This document shows, piece by piece, positions 44,717-57,658 of a stretch of 64,000 nucleotides of DNA. Made by a program: the position numbers and the translations under genes. Positions within the stretch are counted from its first letter, which is position 1. The number at the start of each line of letters is the position of its first letter. Under the pieces are notes generated by a model. It did no database searches and was not told the origin of the DNA. It was given only the letters and a program-made list of their open reading frames with translations. Origin of the DNA: Marasmius tenuissimus (lineage: Eukaryota > Basidiomycota > Agaricomycetes > Agaricales > Marasmiaceae); the NCBI GenBank assembly GCA_029532415.1, contig JAQOTA010000060.1, positions 62,001 to 126,000 of the forward strand. Direction: 5' to 3'.

Positions 44717-47700
44717 ATGGTTTCCCCAAGGTTATCGATTCTCCTCGCTCTTCTGAGCGTTGTCGGTGCCCAACCATCTCCGGAGGTTCAGAGACGAATT
44801 TCGGACGCCATCAAGAATGCTGCAAACCAGTCCAACCCGGACTACACGGCCTTCGTCAATCCTTTTATTGGGACTGGTGAGTTCTTTTGTTCTACCAGCG
44901 AAGAGCAGGACCTGATCCTCCCTTGTAGACAATTTCGGGGATGTATGGTGAGTTTCGGTTCGTCTTGTGTCGCACTCGGCAGTTCTCAATACGCAGCATG
45001 CAGCCCTGGTGCTTCTATTCCATTCGGCATGGTATGTCCTCCCCACGATCGTTCCGTTCTGATGAAGCCTCCTAACATGTGACATGCATAGGTCAAAATT
45101 ACCACCGACATGACTGGATATGCTCCCGCTGGTACGTTAATATACCTCCTCTCTCACTACATGACATCTGAGGGCTCTTCTTACAGGTTATGTTGCCGAT
45201 GCTACCCAATTCATCCGCGGTCTAAGCCCTCTGCACGATAGTGGCACAGGATCCTCGCTTGGAACCTACGGAAATTTTGAAGTCATGCCACTTCTTTGTC
45301 CCAATGGTTTCGATACCTGCACTACGCGTCTCGCTGACCGCCAGCGGCTTCGTAAATCAAATACGGACGGTGACTGGCCTTTATCTTCATTACGCGTTAT
45401 ACGAAGCTGAACGGCATCCAGATGCCACTCCTGGGTACTTCTCGTTGACCCTCGATAACGACATCAAGATGGAAGCTACTACAACGAGAAGAGCTGGTCT
45501 AGAAAGGTTTACATTTCCCCAGAACTCCAAACCGTATTTCGTCATCGGTGAGTGACATACGCTCTGTGGGATAGTTCTATACGGCTCATCAGGTACATGT
45601 ACATGACAGATCTGGCAAACGACCTTCCCGCATCATTCGCTGGAGGAACTTTGGATATCGATCCCACGAAGGGACGTATCACAATAGGAGGCTCTTACGG
45701 ATCCAGGTACTTTCTGTCCCGCATTATATCCCAAATCTTCATTCACATTTATTCTCCTAGCTTCGGACCTACTCGGTATAACTACAATGCTTATGCATGC
45801 TACGACCTTCTTGACGGTGGCAAGCAGAGCTTGGACGAGTTCGGCGTGTGGACTGGTGACAAGTGCGTTTTCATTCAATTTGCTGACTCGGCTATCTAAA
45901 CTGACTGGCCTTGTTGTTTAGCTTTGGCCTGGACGCGAAGGGTCTCGGTCAAACCCACTTGAATCTCTCCCGCAACCTCATCGGCGGCATCTACGAATCT
46001 GGAGCCCTCTTCTCGTATAAAAACACCCCTCAGACCGTCAACCTCCGAGTTGGAATCTCCTTTTTGTCCACCGAACAAGCTTGCGCCAACGCGGAATCTG
46101 AAATAGGCAGCTCTACGTTCGAAGATGTTTTGGAGCAGAGCAAGTCGTTGTGGAACGTACGTCTGAAGAAGATCGAGCTTGATCTTGCTGGTACTTTGCC
46201 CAATGTCACGGAGATGTTCTATTCGTCGCTCTATCGTGCATCTTTGACGCCAGTCAGTACTCCTGGCCATTTCATGATATTCCTTCCCTGACAGGAAGCG
46301 CTTTTAGAACAACGCGACTGGCGAAGCTCAAGCCGAATTCTTCGGAACCAACTCGTTTTACTTCGATTCCCTCTATTGCAGGTAACGTCGTCTCGCTGAA
46401 TTCGTAATGCATACACGTCCTGATTATTTGCTTCGTCAGCTGGGATACTGTAAGTCGATCTTGGTGTAAGAGATCTACGTGACCTTGACTGCGTTTCAGT
46501 TCCGAACGGTTTTCCCTCTCATGTCACTTCACTCACCCGTCGAGTTTGCTCAAATCGTCGACACGTACATCGACGGGTGGCGCAAGCTGGGTTGGATGCC
46601 TGAATGCAGGTATGCTGTCTCCGTTCTTGAGTCCTCTAGGCCTCTTATGCTCACAATTCTTCTGCAGAGCCAATAATCTTCGTGAGTGTCGGACTGTAAT
46701 CATCTCCAGGCCGGTTTTCTCAACTTTTCTTCAACAGCTGGATGGACTCAAGGAGGTGAGCGGGGAGACTGCACCACCCGGACCTGGGCTGAAATGTTCA
46801 TTTGTTCATAGGCTCAAGCGGTGACAACATCGTATCACACTTTGCGATTTACTATCACAATGAGGCGGCACGTCTCGGTATCGACTTGAACGAACTCTAT
46901 TCTGCTTTGCTGGCAGATGGGGACAACAATCCTCCGGAATGGAACACTCTTGGCCGACAGGTCAACGTATACAAGTTCGTACTCGCGTTTTACGGGAGAA
47001 CAGCCTATTGACTCATGTCCTCCTCCCTGATAGGCAATACGGCTACGTTCCGTTCGCGGTTCTGGACCCCACGAGTACAGGTCGTCAAACCAGGGAGGGC
47101 AGTCGTACAGTGGAGGTGAGAACATGACTTTTGTCTCCACCTCTATAGAGATTGAAGACCTGCCGTAGTATGCCTTCGAGGACTTTGGTATTCGACAGGT
47201 TGCCCTTCTGCTCGGAAAGACAGACGATGAAACTAGATATGCAAATCGTTCATTGGTAACCTTAATTTGCCGCCCCGTTGTTTGCCCGAGGCTGAACATT
47301 CACACCCGCTATTAGTTCTACAGAAACGTTTGGGACCCTGCAATTGAAAGCGATGGCTTCAAAGGTACGGCAGAACAAATTTACCTGTGATGCCGGCTAA
47401 TCGCACGTTATCAAATGTCAGGATTCATGCAGAAACGGTTCATGAACGGGAGCTTCGCCTTCCAGGATCCTACCAATTGTTCTCCAAAGGATACCAACAG
47501 CAGCAGACCTTGCTCTTTACAAGGCAACAACGTCAATGGTTTCTATGAATCATCTGCTTGGGAATACAGCTGGTAAGTTCTCGCCGGTTCATGCTGGCAG
47601 TGCGAGCGCCAACTTTCCTTCTAGGTATGCTCCACACGACACCGCGCATTTGATAGATCTTATGGGTGGCAATGTATGTCCGGTCAAGGTGTTAACCGCA

Positions 47701-48472
47701 TCGTGGACTGATCCAAGTAATGCGCCCCCCAGGACACCTTCCTGAAGAGGCTCGACCATTTCTTCGATGTGAGTGGCTTTGTCTCGATCTTGCCTTTTAC
47801 CGGCACTTACCACGAGGGCTACTTTGCAGGCTGGGTATTACCTTGCTGGAAACGAGCCATCTTTCCAGGTCTGTCGTTGTCAAATCGATTATCCATCCGC
47901 AGAGCTGAGCTGCCTTTAGACACCTATTGGTTATCACTACGCCAACCAACCCGCCCGTTCCGTTGATCGTGTGCGAAACGTGGTGTTTGACAACTTTGAC
48001 ATCAGTACGTCTCTTCCGCTCCGTATGGTAGAACCTCGCTGATCGTTTCATCCTAGCCGCTGGTGGTCTTCCAGGAAATGATGACCAAGCCGCTATGGGA
48101 ACTCTCCTCGCATTTCACCTTCTCGGTCTATACCCCGTTCCGTCAACAAGTCAGCTCCTCATCCTCTCACCCTTCACGCCCAAGTACACGATCCATAACG
48201 ATTTCTTGGGTTCCTCCACGACGGTGACGGTCAAGGGATTCGATGCCAAGTCGGTCCAGCGAAATATTCCCGATGGCGCGGCGGCCTACGTCAAGAGCGT
48301 CACCGTGAACGGCCAGCCTACTGCGTCTAGATGTCATTTCGACTTCTACGATGTCTTCAGGTTGGGTGGAGATGTTGTCATTGAGGTGACCGCGAATAAG
48401 GATGAGGCGGCAGGTTGTGCTGGTTCTGTACCGGAAAGTCTTTCCACTGGAGGATTCGCGAAGATTCGGTGA
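44717..48472 (+). CDS. Secreted glycoside hydrolase family 92 alpha-mannosidase
   Basis: GH92 enzymes are calcium-dependent exo-alpha-mannosidases acting on N-glycans and mannans. A signal peptide (MVSPRLSILLALLSVVGAQ) precedes YTAFVNPFIGT. Short exons then build DNFGDV and SPGASIPFGM-VKITTDMTGYAP, the family N-terminal motif. Further blocks are FIRGLSPLHDSGTGSSLGTY, FYSSLYRASLTP, YFDSLYCSWDTFRTVFPLMS, WRKLGWMPECRANNLPGWTQGG (spliced), SSAWEYSWYAPHDTAHLIDL, and GGLPGNDDQAAMGTLLAFHL with LGLYPV near the active site. The end is VTVNGQPT, VIEVTANKD and TGGFAKIR. About fifteen exons, all in phase in my reading, giving a full-length protein of roughly 770 residues. Likely extracellular. Confidence 0.92.
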
Positions 48473-49351
48473 GGGAGCGTGGACCTACATAGTGTTTCGT
48501 CGCTACATACCCGGCCTTTATGTGAGTCAGTATCAAAGAAATGGTGAAGGCCTCCCACGCTGCTTGATGTGCAGCGCTTTTGAATACGGGCTCCCCTTGA
48601 CATTGCGATACTGAGCTGCCCTCCAGCCAATAGCGAGTGCACTGTGTACTTACCCCAGAAGGTATCTGACGCTACTTGAGAGCCATAACTGATCAGTGAT
48701 TCGTAGTTTCGGTTGGTTCTCTGTGCGGTCTGGGGCCTGAGCTCGTGTAGACGTAGAATATTGTAGTTGCTGAACGCATTCATATCCTTCCCTCGTGCTG
48801 AAAGACACCTTTGGGAGGTTTTGAGTATGCCATCGACGTTTTTTTTTGAGACGGGGGAGGACGGGGAGCGTGCAGGTGAACGCAGCACAAAACCGGCAGG
48901 GCCACAGCCACACCGGCTGGTCTTGTGAACACGGGTGAATTTACCCTGAGTTACTCCTCGTCATCATGCCAATCAGGAGTTGTGAAATTTACGTGATTGA
49001 TGTGGCTTTGACCTCCGCCAGCATGTTCAACTTTCCATCTCGACTCTCGAGCGCGTTCCCTCGTTTATTTTCGCGTTTTCTGTACTCTATCCCTCCGGAA
49101 TACATTCCTTGGCGTGCACTGTCTCACATTCGCAATTCTGACCTGCCCTCAACATAAACAAAGAACCAAACAAGATTTCCCTATAAGAAGGGGGGCCCAA
49201 CGTCGATATTCCCCAGATCAGGTTGAACTAGTTCTCCTTACGAGGACTTGTACTTCAGGATCTCTGTACCTACCAGTACTATACACTTAGCTTACCAGCT
49301 ACTTACAACCTACCTACCGCCTACCTACATCCTATATACCTACGATACAGC
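48473..49351. other. Intergenic region
   Basis: No supported gene in 880 bases. CCCTATAAGAAGGGG near 49180 is a possible TATA for the next gene. CTACCTAC-type pyrimidine-rich repeats at 49300-49345 form its likely leader. Confidence 0.5.
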
Positions 49352-50146
49352 ATGTCGCTTGCTACATCGTGTTCTCTGTCTTTCTCTGCGTCCTCGTCGT
49401 CCATCGCAGCGCTGACAGCCTCTCTTTCCTACAGGTCGTTCATTGCAGGCGCTCACAACCAGGACCTCGAGTGGGACGAGTCGAGCTTCCTGGACGCTGT
49501 GAGTACTCTTTCCTTTCTCATCATCGTGCTCGTCGCTGATGATTTCGTCGCTGTCGTCGCCATCGTTGTCTCAGGCCGGCGTGGACGACTCTTTTCTCTT
49601 CGACAGGCCCGTCGACCGCGACTTCGAGGACGACAGCTTCCTGTACAATCCTGGATGCGAGGTGATTATCTCTCTTGTTCATTTGAGCGCATATCCTGAC
49701 CATCGCCTTTGTAGGTCTTCGACACTTCGGACGTCGTCGTCTTCCAAGGCTCTGGATATGTGTCTCAGTCTGACATTCCGGTATGCCCCGACCTCTCTTC
49801 GTGCAGTTTCCGACCTCTGATCCATATCGCCTTTATACAGGTCCCTGAAGAGGTGCTCCCCGCTGTCAAGAGGGTCCGAGAGCATCATTCGGGACCGGTT
49901 GTTCACGACCAGAGACGCCGGCTCTTGTTCGAAATCCAACGGCAAGAGGAGGACCACCGACAACAGATGGACAAGATTCGACGCGACCTCGGGATCATCA
50001 AGGACGAAGATGAAGACTGGGAGGACGACGTCTCGATGGACGTGGAGGAGGCCGAACCCGAGGACGAGGACCTTCCGATGGTGGATATGCTGGGAGCTTT
50101 GGAAGAGCGGGCGAGGCGGAATGGGATTCCATGGGGCTACTTCTAA
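49352..50146 (+). CDS. Small acidic protein with repeated (D/E)SFL motifs
   Basis: Four exons with phase-0 introns: 49352-49498, then exons starting GCCGGCGTGG (about 49574), GTCTTCGAC (49714) and GTCCCTGAA (49841), ending TAA at 50144-50146. The protein, about 240 residues, starts Ser/Ala-rich (MSLATSCSLSFSASSSS). It has WDESSFLDA, VDDSFLFDR and EDDSFLYNP in succession, then a basic/amphipathic helix (RRRLLFEIQRQEEDHRQQMD) and a strongly acidic tail (EDEDWEDD, EEAEPEDEDLP). No known family recognised. The consistent phase of all introns and the even motif spacing support a real gene. It could be nuclear or cytosolic; no targeting signal is seen. Confidence 0.65.
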
Positions 50147-52333
50147 GCCTGAGTATGTCGTTTCTTCGTTCTTCCAGGTCGCAACGCCGCTAATGATTCT
50201 CATGTCCAGAGCTGTAGGAATTCCTGGGGACTCGTTGCTTCTTCTATCGAGCTCGCTGTGGTTGGCCGCCATGGTGGGTGAGGTAGTCGAGTGATTCGTC
50301 TTTGGGAGGCGTCGAGCTGGTCGTTTTGTTCGCTTTGCTCGCTGTGGTTGGCCACTGCAGCGGGTGGGGTGGGTGGAGTGGCTTGTCTTGGCGCAGGATT
50401 TTGGGCAATGGGAAATGGGTCATGGGCCACAGGTGAGTAATCCTTCCCCTTGGATGATGTCGGCCTCTTCGCGGCCCAAGGGACCAGTAGTCGCAGACAA
50501 AGTCTGCGATGAAGCCAACGGACATTGCTCTCAGTACGACACTCTACGCTGATCGTTCACATTTCAGCTTGTTGCGTGTCCCACTCGTTCTGGACTCGTG
50601 GATTTTGGTTAGTGAATCTCCCAGTCGCCGTTGCTTATATACATGCTAACATCCGTTCATCTCTGTAGTGTTTGATTCAGCAGCAGGTAAATGAATGTTA
50701 CTGCGTTAGCGTACGTAGAAAATTGTAATCAAAAGGCTTATCAGCGAAACGAGTCCTCGCCGTAACTCTACGCTTGGTTTGTACACTCGTGGTTCTGAGC
50801 TTGAGACACGACAGACACGATACATAGAAGACAGGATACGAAGGAGCGTGATTACGAGTACCATAACATTCATAAAAACACGAAAGAGGGCACAAAAAGA
50901 CTTGATTAAAGAGAGACATGGCATCGGAAAGAATCATACACCTTGACAAGGAGGATGGCCCTTAAAGCTTGAAGCTTGATTACTTGAGTTTTTGCCCACC
51001 GAAGCCTCAGTGAAAGGTCGATGAAGAGCTTAGTATGGAACGACGGTATGGGAGTGCACAGTTCATCACAACCAACAGCTTGATCACCGCCGCCCACGCC
51101 TGGTCAGTCTAATTCCAAGTGTTGGCCTCTCGGCGAATCAGAGACCGTAGCCCTCTTTGAGAGAGCAGTTGAAATCGCTTGCACGTTTATCGTCCAGACG
51201 CGATGGTAATCAAGAAGTTCCTGTAAAAAAGGATAGGATGAAGGTGTGTCGCTTTGGGTTCAGGAAGAGCTCGTTCGATTGTTGTTCATGTTGCTTTACG
51301 GATAGTCGTAGACCAAAGGTATGTGGATGGGTCATGGAAGACCGAAAACTGTTCGCGCATTTTGGTCAGTGGGAGAAGCTCTGTACTAGAGACATGAGGA
51401 CACTCAGGAACCTTATTTCATGCATAGAGTCAATTACTCACCACTGAAAACTCGAGATTTAGTGCTCGCCCAGGCATCCGAATCTCCGTGCTCTCTCACC
51501 ATTCAACTTGCAGTGAATTTGGTGTCCTTCGTTGATTCTTCGAGCCCGAGCTTCGTATTCTACCGAACGTGATTTTTGGTTGGGTTGGGTGTCAGAGGAG
51601 TACTTGCAGCTACTCGCGAAGGTCGGAGGAATAGGCTAGAACGAGGCTAGAATGGGTTGCAGGTCGGGGCCGTGGGTAACAGATCCAGGCGGCCCGCGCG
51701 CGACACGCTTCCCTCAACTCTCCCACAACTTGAACGTCACACAAAATTGTCCCAACGTTCACCAGGACGCGCTATCAATCGTTTATCGCGATGACCTGCT
51801 CGGAATCTATTCATTCATCGTTAACACTCGTGTCTCCAAGTTCCCATCCCCGTCCGATAATACCAATTTCAAGCTAGATCCCGCCTGAAGGATGAGGGTG
51901 TAAATGGGCGGTCTGATGGTGCGTGACACTCATGGTCAGCATTTGAACGTTCTATAACCTGTTTTCATTGCAGTGTTCAAAGCGGCCTGGACACGTTACA
52001 GGATCATCCACCACGACCCATGGCCCGGCACTCGAGTGCTCTATAGAAGAGGATATGAACTAGCCAAACCTCGAAAGAAGCTTCGAACAGCCTCAATCCA
52101 CCAATCGAATCGGAAACTGCTACGCAATCTAATCCACTAGGATATAGAACCATATCTATGACCCTGACTTATGTTTCAAGAGACGCGGGGACTAAAAGGG
52201 TTGGGCGGAGATACCATATACAGGAAGATTTGGATGTGCCCATGGAGCAGGGACAGAGTAGGAACGTGCACTTTTCGCCCTTCCTTTCCCTGTCACAATC
52301 TCGAACTTCAACCGCTACCACCACCGCATTCCA
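50147..52333. other. Intergenic region; left part of the right-end segmental duplication
   Basis: No supported gene. From about 50967 the sequence matches 59693 onward, including CACCGCCGCCCACGCCTGGTCAGTCT (51088 area), GAATCAGAGACCG and CCCAACGTTCACCAGGACGC. Short frames (50906-51097 minus, 51157-51447 plus) are not conserved as frames between the copies, which argues against them being genes. Confidence 0.5.
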
Positions 52334-54342
52334 ATGTCGAACACCATCGATATAGCCAAGATGGCCAACCCTTCCTTCGTTCTGCATGCCACGGAGAACG
52401 TTTCTTTTGAGGACCGTCCTATCCCTGAGCGTGAGTTAGTTCCGCTTTCTGTAAAGCACTGCTAAATGGCCCTATTCTTCGATTCATACAGTATCCTCCG
52501 AACATGATGTCATCGTCGAGATCAAGAAAACCGGTTCGTCTACTGGGCTCTCACCTAGGCCAATCATTGAATTTGACCTCGACTGTCCTTGTTCCAACAG
52601 GCATATGTGGCTCTGATGTGCGTATCTCCGAACAGTTTTGGATATGCTATTGAATTTTGACTGACATTGATCTCGTCGATTCAGGTCCACTTCTACGCGC
52701 ACGGAGGGATTGGTCCTGTGGTGGTCAAAGAACCTATGGTAAGTCATACATAACACTCTCGACTATCTTTTCTGAATATTTGGGTTTTTAGGTCCTCGGT
52801 CGGTACACCACGCTCACTCTAAGGCTTCAGTCCCTGACAATTGATGATCGATGATAAGGACACGAGTCGTCCGGGATCGTATCGAAAGGTGTGTGATGCC
52901 CACTGCTGTCTCGAAGCATTATTGATGATTCATCTGTAACTAGTCGGCTCAAAGGTCAAGAACGTTAAACTGGGGGATCGTGTTGCCGTTGAGCCAGGTG
53001 GGTTGAGGTGTTCCACATTCATTCTCGCCGAATTACTGATCATACATTCCTCGCGTTTAGGACCGTCCTGTGGTTCGTATTCGTGACCGCAGTCTTTCCC
53101 TCGCTAACTCACCATCTCGTCTCGCTCTCTTTCTCCCCGCTGCTTCACATCCACATCGACACGTGAAGGCGTCTGCTCTGAGTGCAAATCCGGCCATTAC
53201 AATGTGCGCTCATCTCCTCTCACATGATCGCCAACTTGTTCTCACACGCGCTCTTCCTTTCATATTTTGACCTTAGGTCTGTCCTGAAATGGCTTTTGCA
53301 GCAACCCCATCCAACGATGGCACCCTCTCCCGGTTCTTCCGTGTCCCCGGAAGTCTTGTATACCCACTTCCGGACCACATTTCGCTCGAGGAAGGTTCTG
53401 CAGTGCGTACTTCCCCACCCTTGGCCCTCTCTCCGCCCTTGAGGCAGACTTCCCGACGTAGATGGAACCCCTCGCAGTCGCAGTGCACGCCGTCTCCTCC
53501 CTCGGTAACTTCACCGCCAACCAATCCATCGCCGTTTTCGGCTGCGGACCCGTAGGTCTCCTGTGTATGGCAGTCGCCAAAGCGCTCGGTGCAGCCCGAA
53601 TTATCGCTATCGATGTTCAAGAATCGAGGCTCGAGTTTGCGAAAACCTATTTCAAGGGCGGGGTACAACTGGATACATACGTTCCTGTTGCGAAGCAAGA
53701 TTCGGAGACGACGGTGGAGTATTCCATGAGGAACGGTGCGAATATGAAGAAGGTTCTGGGGATCGAAGATCAGGGACCTAAGAGTGTCGATTTGGTGGTT
53801 GATGCGAGTGGGGCGGAGACGTGTATCCAGACGTCGTTTTATGTTGCTAAGACGAGGGGGTGTGTTGTTCAGGTGCGTCCGCGAGGAATGTCGTCGTGAT
53901 CTGAGGGCTGACACTCCTGTGTCCTGTTTCCTTTTGTAGCTCGGGATTGGGGCCTTTTTCGTAACGTTGGATCTTTCGATGGTTTTATTGAAGGAACTGG
54001 TGTTCAGAGGCTCGTTCCGGTATGGGGTATGTAGGGTTTCGTTACCTTCTCTCGGATGGTTCACCCGCTGATGTCTTGTATCTTATCCGCTACATGCAGC
54101 CTGGAGACTACGCCTTAGCCATCGCCCTCACCTCGCAAGGCAAAGTCGACGTCAAACCGCTGATAACCCACCGGTACCCGTTCACGTCCGCCCTCGAAGC
54201 GTTCAAAGCCGTTCAATCTGGCGAGAAGGGGCTGGTCAAGGCTGTTATCTCGGGGCCAGGGGTTGACGTTGACGATAATTGGAGCGATGAGGATGGAGAA
54301 TTGATTCGACTGCTTTCACAATGCAGTCGTGTCAGTGCATGA
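52334..54342 (+). CDS. Zinc-dependent polyol dehydrogenase (xylitol/sorbitol dehydrogenase-like)
   Basis: A medium-chain dehydrogenase/reductase that oxidises polyols with NAD. Many short exons from MSNTIDIAKMANPSFVLHAT give GICGSDVHFYAHGGIGP, with the catalytic zinc Cys and His, and VLGHESSGIVSKVGSKVKNV. GDRVAVEPGPSCGVC and SECKSGHYNVCPEM carry structural-zinc cysteines. FAATPSNDGTLSRFFRVPGS, LPDHISLEEGSA-MEPLAVAV, and a nucleotide-binding FGCGPVGLLCMAVAKALGA with IIAIDVQESRLEFAK follow. The C-terminal part is VDLVVDASGAETCIQTSFYV and VDVKPLITHRYPFTSALEAF. This order and these motifs match fungal xylitol or L-arabinitol dehydrogenases of pentose catabolism; the exact polyol cannot be told. 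All junctions keep frame and the stop is at 54340. A pseudogene copy lies at 60700-61815. Confidence 0.88.
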
Positions 54343-55135
54343 ACCACCCGGCGGGCCCACCGTTCTGATTCCAAGGGATGTTTTCTATGGAGACATAGGG
54401 CCTCGAATTTGTACATTATACATATCATGTAGGGAGGTACCCGGTGGAAATATTGCACATAGGACATAGTGAGAAGAAGTACACTTGAGCGGTACATACT
54501 ATCATGAATACATACTGAAACCGAGGCCTCTCAGACAATGAAGTTCTACAACAGTGATGGAGTCAGGGAACGCTCTTTGCGCGGCTGAAGAAATTCCGTT
54601 GGCGCACCTTTAGCTCAATATTCCTGGAATTGCCAGCGAATGGGCGATCCCGGAGCCGCATACCAAGATCACGGACCAGGAGTCCTCCAGCGTTCCGCTC
54701 CAGCCTGCATCCTTCGCTTCATCATGCGCGGAGCTTTGAACACCTCTCTCATCAGCCGCCCAAGGGGCAAAGAGCAGAGAAGACGAGAGTGAACCGGGAA
54801 ATCAACGCTGAACAGGATGCTCATTGTTGGAGGTAGCCCATGGCAATACCGGTTTCTGTTGGCTGCTTCGAGAAGAACATCGAGCACATCGAGATCGAAC
54901 TGCGGACGATGGTGACCAGAGCGCCGCCCTCGCGAAGAATGACGGGAGGTCGCGAGGTTTCGCGTTCAAGGCTCCGACGGGCGTACAGCAATCAGAAATT
55001 CTAGTGGTCGATGGAGAGATGGAAGGTGCAGCTATTGAGGTGAAGCGGAGTCCCGAAAGGGATCCTACCATGCGATCGTCGAGGAGAGAGTGGTTTCCTC
55101 GTCTATCGAGCCTATCATACGAGCCATTTTGGTGC
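54343..55135. other. Convergent intergenic region with a copy-1-specific block
   Basis: About 54560-55120 has no counterpart in the second duplicate. It is more GC-rich than its surroundings and has frames on both strands (54824-55228 plus, 54802-55158 minus), none recognised. It may be an insertion or gene relic. Confidence 0.45.
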
Positions 55136-57658
55136 TCATCTCTTCGAAGGCCAAGCAAGAAGCTGTGCTTTCAACCCTTTTCCTTCTTCTGCGAACCTGT
55201 CTGGGAAAGCCTATCAGAAAAGGGTTGATTTGACCAGTACGATTCAACAATGAGTAAGAATTCGAACACTCAGAGAAATGGTACTTACCTCAATCCATTC
55301 AACCAGATTCTCCCTGGCCTCCGTTACACATAAGAAGGGAATGGCCTCCATCTCCATACAAGGTTTCACGAGTTCGAAAAACGTGCGGCAGAGCAAAAGT
55401 AACTCCGTATCAAGATGACAGTGTTTCAGGAGCGACGAGCAGGCCAAGTCAAGGAAGAGATCGTACAACACTGGGGGCATCCCAAGTTCTACGTCTAGCA
55501 AACAATTCTGGATAATCTTCCCGAGACGAGAAGCGTAACTTCGGGCAAGTCGCATACAAGCTTCCCGATATGCTAGGTGCTGTGGATTGCATGACCTGAT
55601 TCCTCCAGAGAGATCACAGCGGCAGTCTGTGATGTATGGCATTTGGCGTAGATCGCTGGGTTCTCGCCCCTCCAGATGAAACCGGCATCCCGCGGCAGCT
55701 TCAACAACCCAGAACAAGGCGTTATCCGACGGATACGCGCCCGGAGGCCATTCGAGGTGGAAACACTCAGGACGTTTCTCGAGTTTTTGGATGAGACACC
55801 ACATGTCCTTTGCATTGCCATGCCTGGGGACCTGCTAGCAATGAAGGGCAAAAGTCAGTATATATGATAAAGAAGATGATAGCTCGCCAAACTTACACAT
55901 TTCTTCAGCCATGGCGGTAGGTCACCAAACTTCTTTTCCCAGTCTCGATCATCGGCGGACGCTATACACACAGAGACAAGGTCAACATTTTGGACATCGA
56001 CTAGTAATTCCCAGCTCGGTTTGCGAATCGACATGCAAAACTCATTCCATCCCGCGAAGAAGGACTTCGTTTCCTTGCTGTAGAGCTGGCTGAGGCTGCA
56101 CACATAGGCATCAAGTCAAGGAGATGTAGAGTCTGGAGATCGGATATATATTGCCACTCACCTGTAAGTTCGGATTCTACTGGCTGTGAGGTTCTGGAGC
56201 CACTGTCGCACAATGGGACGTCTCTGTTTTTTCACGTTGATATGGAGATTAAGTGATCTGGTTTGGTCGGCCAGGTAATCGGTGAACGAAGTGTGGTGAA
56301 CACGAATCCTATCTCCTCGACCGTGAATGTCCAGGACTGAGTGCATACCACGCAACGTCAACTCCACCTGTCCCTCAGGAAGTCCTAGCACCAATTCGAT
56401 ACATGCGGGGGATCTCGCATCTTCTGGAAGGACAAGGACAGCGGCTAGGACAGAGAGGAGTTCCTCACGGTTTGGATGGACACTGAGGATGAAATTATAC
56501 AACACATCGAGCTGTTGATATGGTGATGTTCCTCGTCGACGGGGTGGAGTCTTATCGATAATGATACGGAGTTGGATGATAGGATGTTCATATGCGAGCT
56601 TGATGAATCTGATCACTGTCGCTGCGTAGACGAATTGGCCACAGGACCTCTCGACCAGGACGTCAAGATCCCACTCCGACGGCCAGGGACTCGGGAAAGG
56701 AACATGGTTGTATTTCGCGCTACTCGCAATTTCCCGAAAGTGGTGGAGGTAGTATTGCTTGATGTCCCTGTTAGGCTCGAAGGTTTCGTCCAGAACGATG
56801 GTCTTTGAGAGGTTACGCAGAGGCTCGTCGATGAATGCTTCCCGAATCCAAGCTTCCGGACGACTGCATATCAAGAACCGCAAAGGGAATTGGGGAGTTT
56901 TCTCGTAAGCAGATCGGATGATGGCGAGAATCCGCAACTGGGTCTCCTCGTCATCGCACTCATCCAGTCCGTCGAGGATGACAATCTGGGGGCCGACTGA
57001 AGAACCCCAAATGGCTCTCTGCCTGCTCCACCTCAACGCGGGTTCAACAACCAGCTCTCGAAACTGTTCTTCCAACATGGCGTCCAGAATCGTGGGATCC
57101 CTCGATATCTTCTGGTCAATGTGATTTTGCATGAGTGATGTCGTGGTACTAAGCCCATGGGCAATGATGGGGACGAGAGCAGAAGGGTTATTGCGTTTGG
57201 GGTCGGACCGGAAGAAGAAGAACGAAGAGACCAAAGCACCCTTTTCCTCGTAAAACTTGGCGATGGTCAGGGCAATCGAAGACTTTCCAACGCCGGCGGC
57301 ACCCGAGAGCCAGCATATTGGGAGAAGTTGACTTTCGGTCAACCCCCATTTGCGAAGGATCTCCAGAACGGCTTCTCGAGTCCCTTCAAGACACGCCCCG
57401 CGAGCAAACTGGTGCTCCGCTTTGTGAGAGGCCCCAACGCCGGCAATTGAATCCAAGAGGCTGCGTTTGTGAGCTAAACCAAGGAATAACGATGAGAAAC
57501 ATTTCCGGTCAAAACGAAAACACCAGGAACTCACGTTCATGGAGCGTTGTGTTGAAATTGTTCACCTGTCCTCCTCCATAGTTGACATTCTGTTGCGCTG
57601 CGCTGTTATTGTTCTGCGTACCCCAACCACTATTAGTATTGGTGTGTTGCATGGACAT
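55136..57658 (-). CDS. NACHT-domain NTPase (fungal NLR-like)
   Basis: A STAND-class NTPase of the type linked in fungi to non-self recognition and programmed cell death (family knowledge). Exon 1 (57535-57658) encodes an Asn/Gln/Gly-rich N-terminus ending GGGQVNNFNTTLHE. After a 60-base intron, HKRSLLDSIAGVGASHKAEH and RGACLEGTREAVLEIL lead to Walker A (SGAAGVGKSS), SSFFFFRSDPKRNNP, Walker B (IVILDGLDECDDEETQLRIL), the sensor-type FLICSRPEAWIREAF and a winged-helix-like region (GTSPYQQLDVLYNFILSVHP). Helical exons follow (55855-56103, 55300-55804). A last exon read as AFPDRFAEEGKGLKAQLLAW ends at 55136. No C-terminal WD40, TPR or ankyrin repeats are evident. About 780 residues. Confidence 0.87.

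Larger units (their letters stand above)
50967..56827. repeat. Segmental duplication, copy 1 (dehydrogenase + NACHT)
   Basis: Colinear with 59693-64000: flank, polyol dehydrogenase, intergenic part, NACHT gene on the opposite strand. The right limit given is the point that aligns with the window edge; the true unit may extend further. Copy 1 has about 550 bases (54560-55120) that copy 2 lacks. Confidence 0.85.

Noticed and set aside
46835..47299. 154-codon minus frame inside the GH92 gene
   Set aside because: Antisense to well-conserved mannosidase exons.
53273..54064. 263-codon minus frame
   Set aside because: Antisense shadow of the dehydrogenase exons with the cofactor-binding motif.
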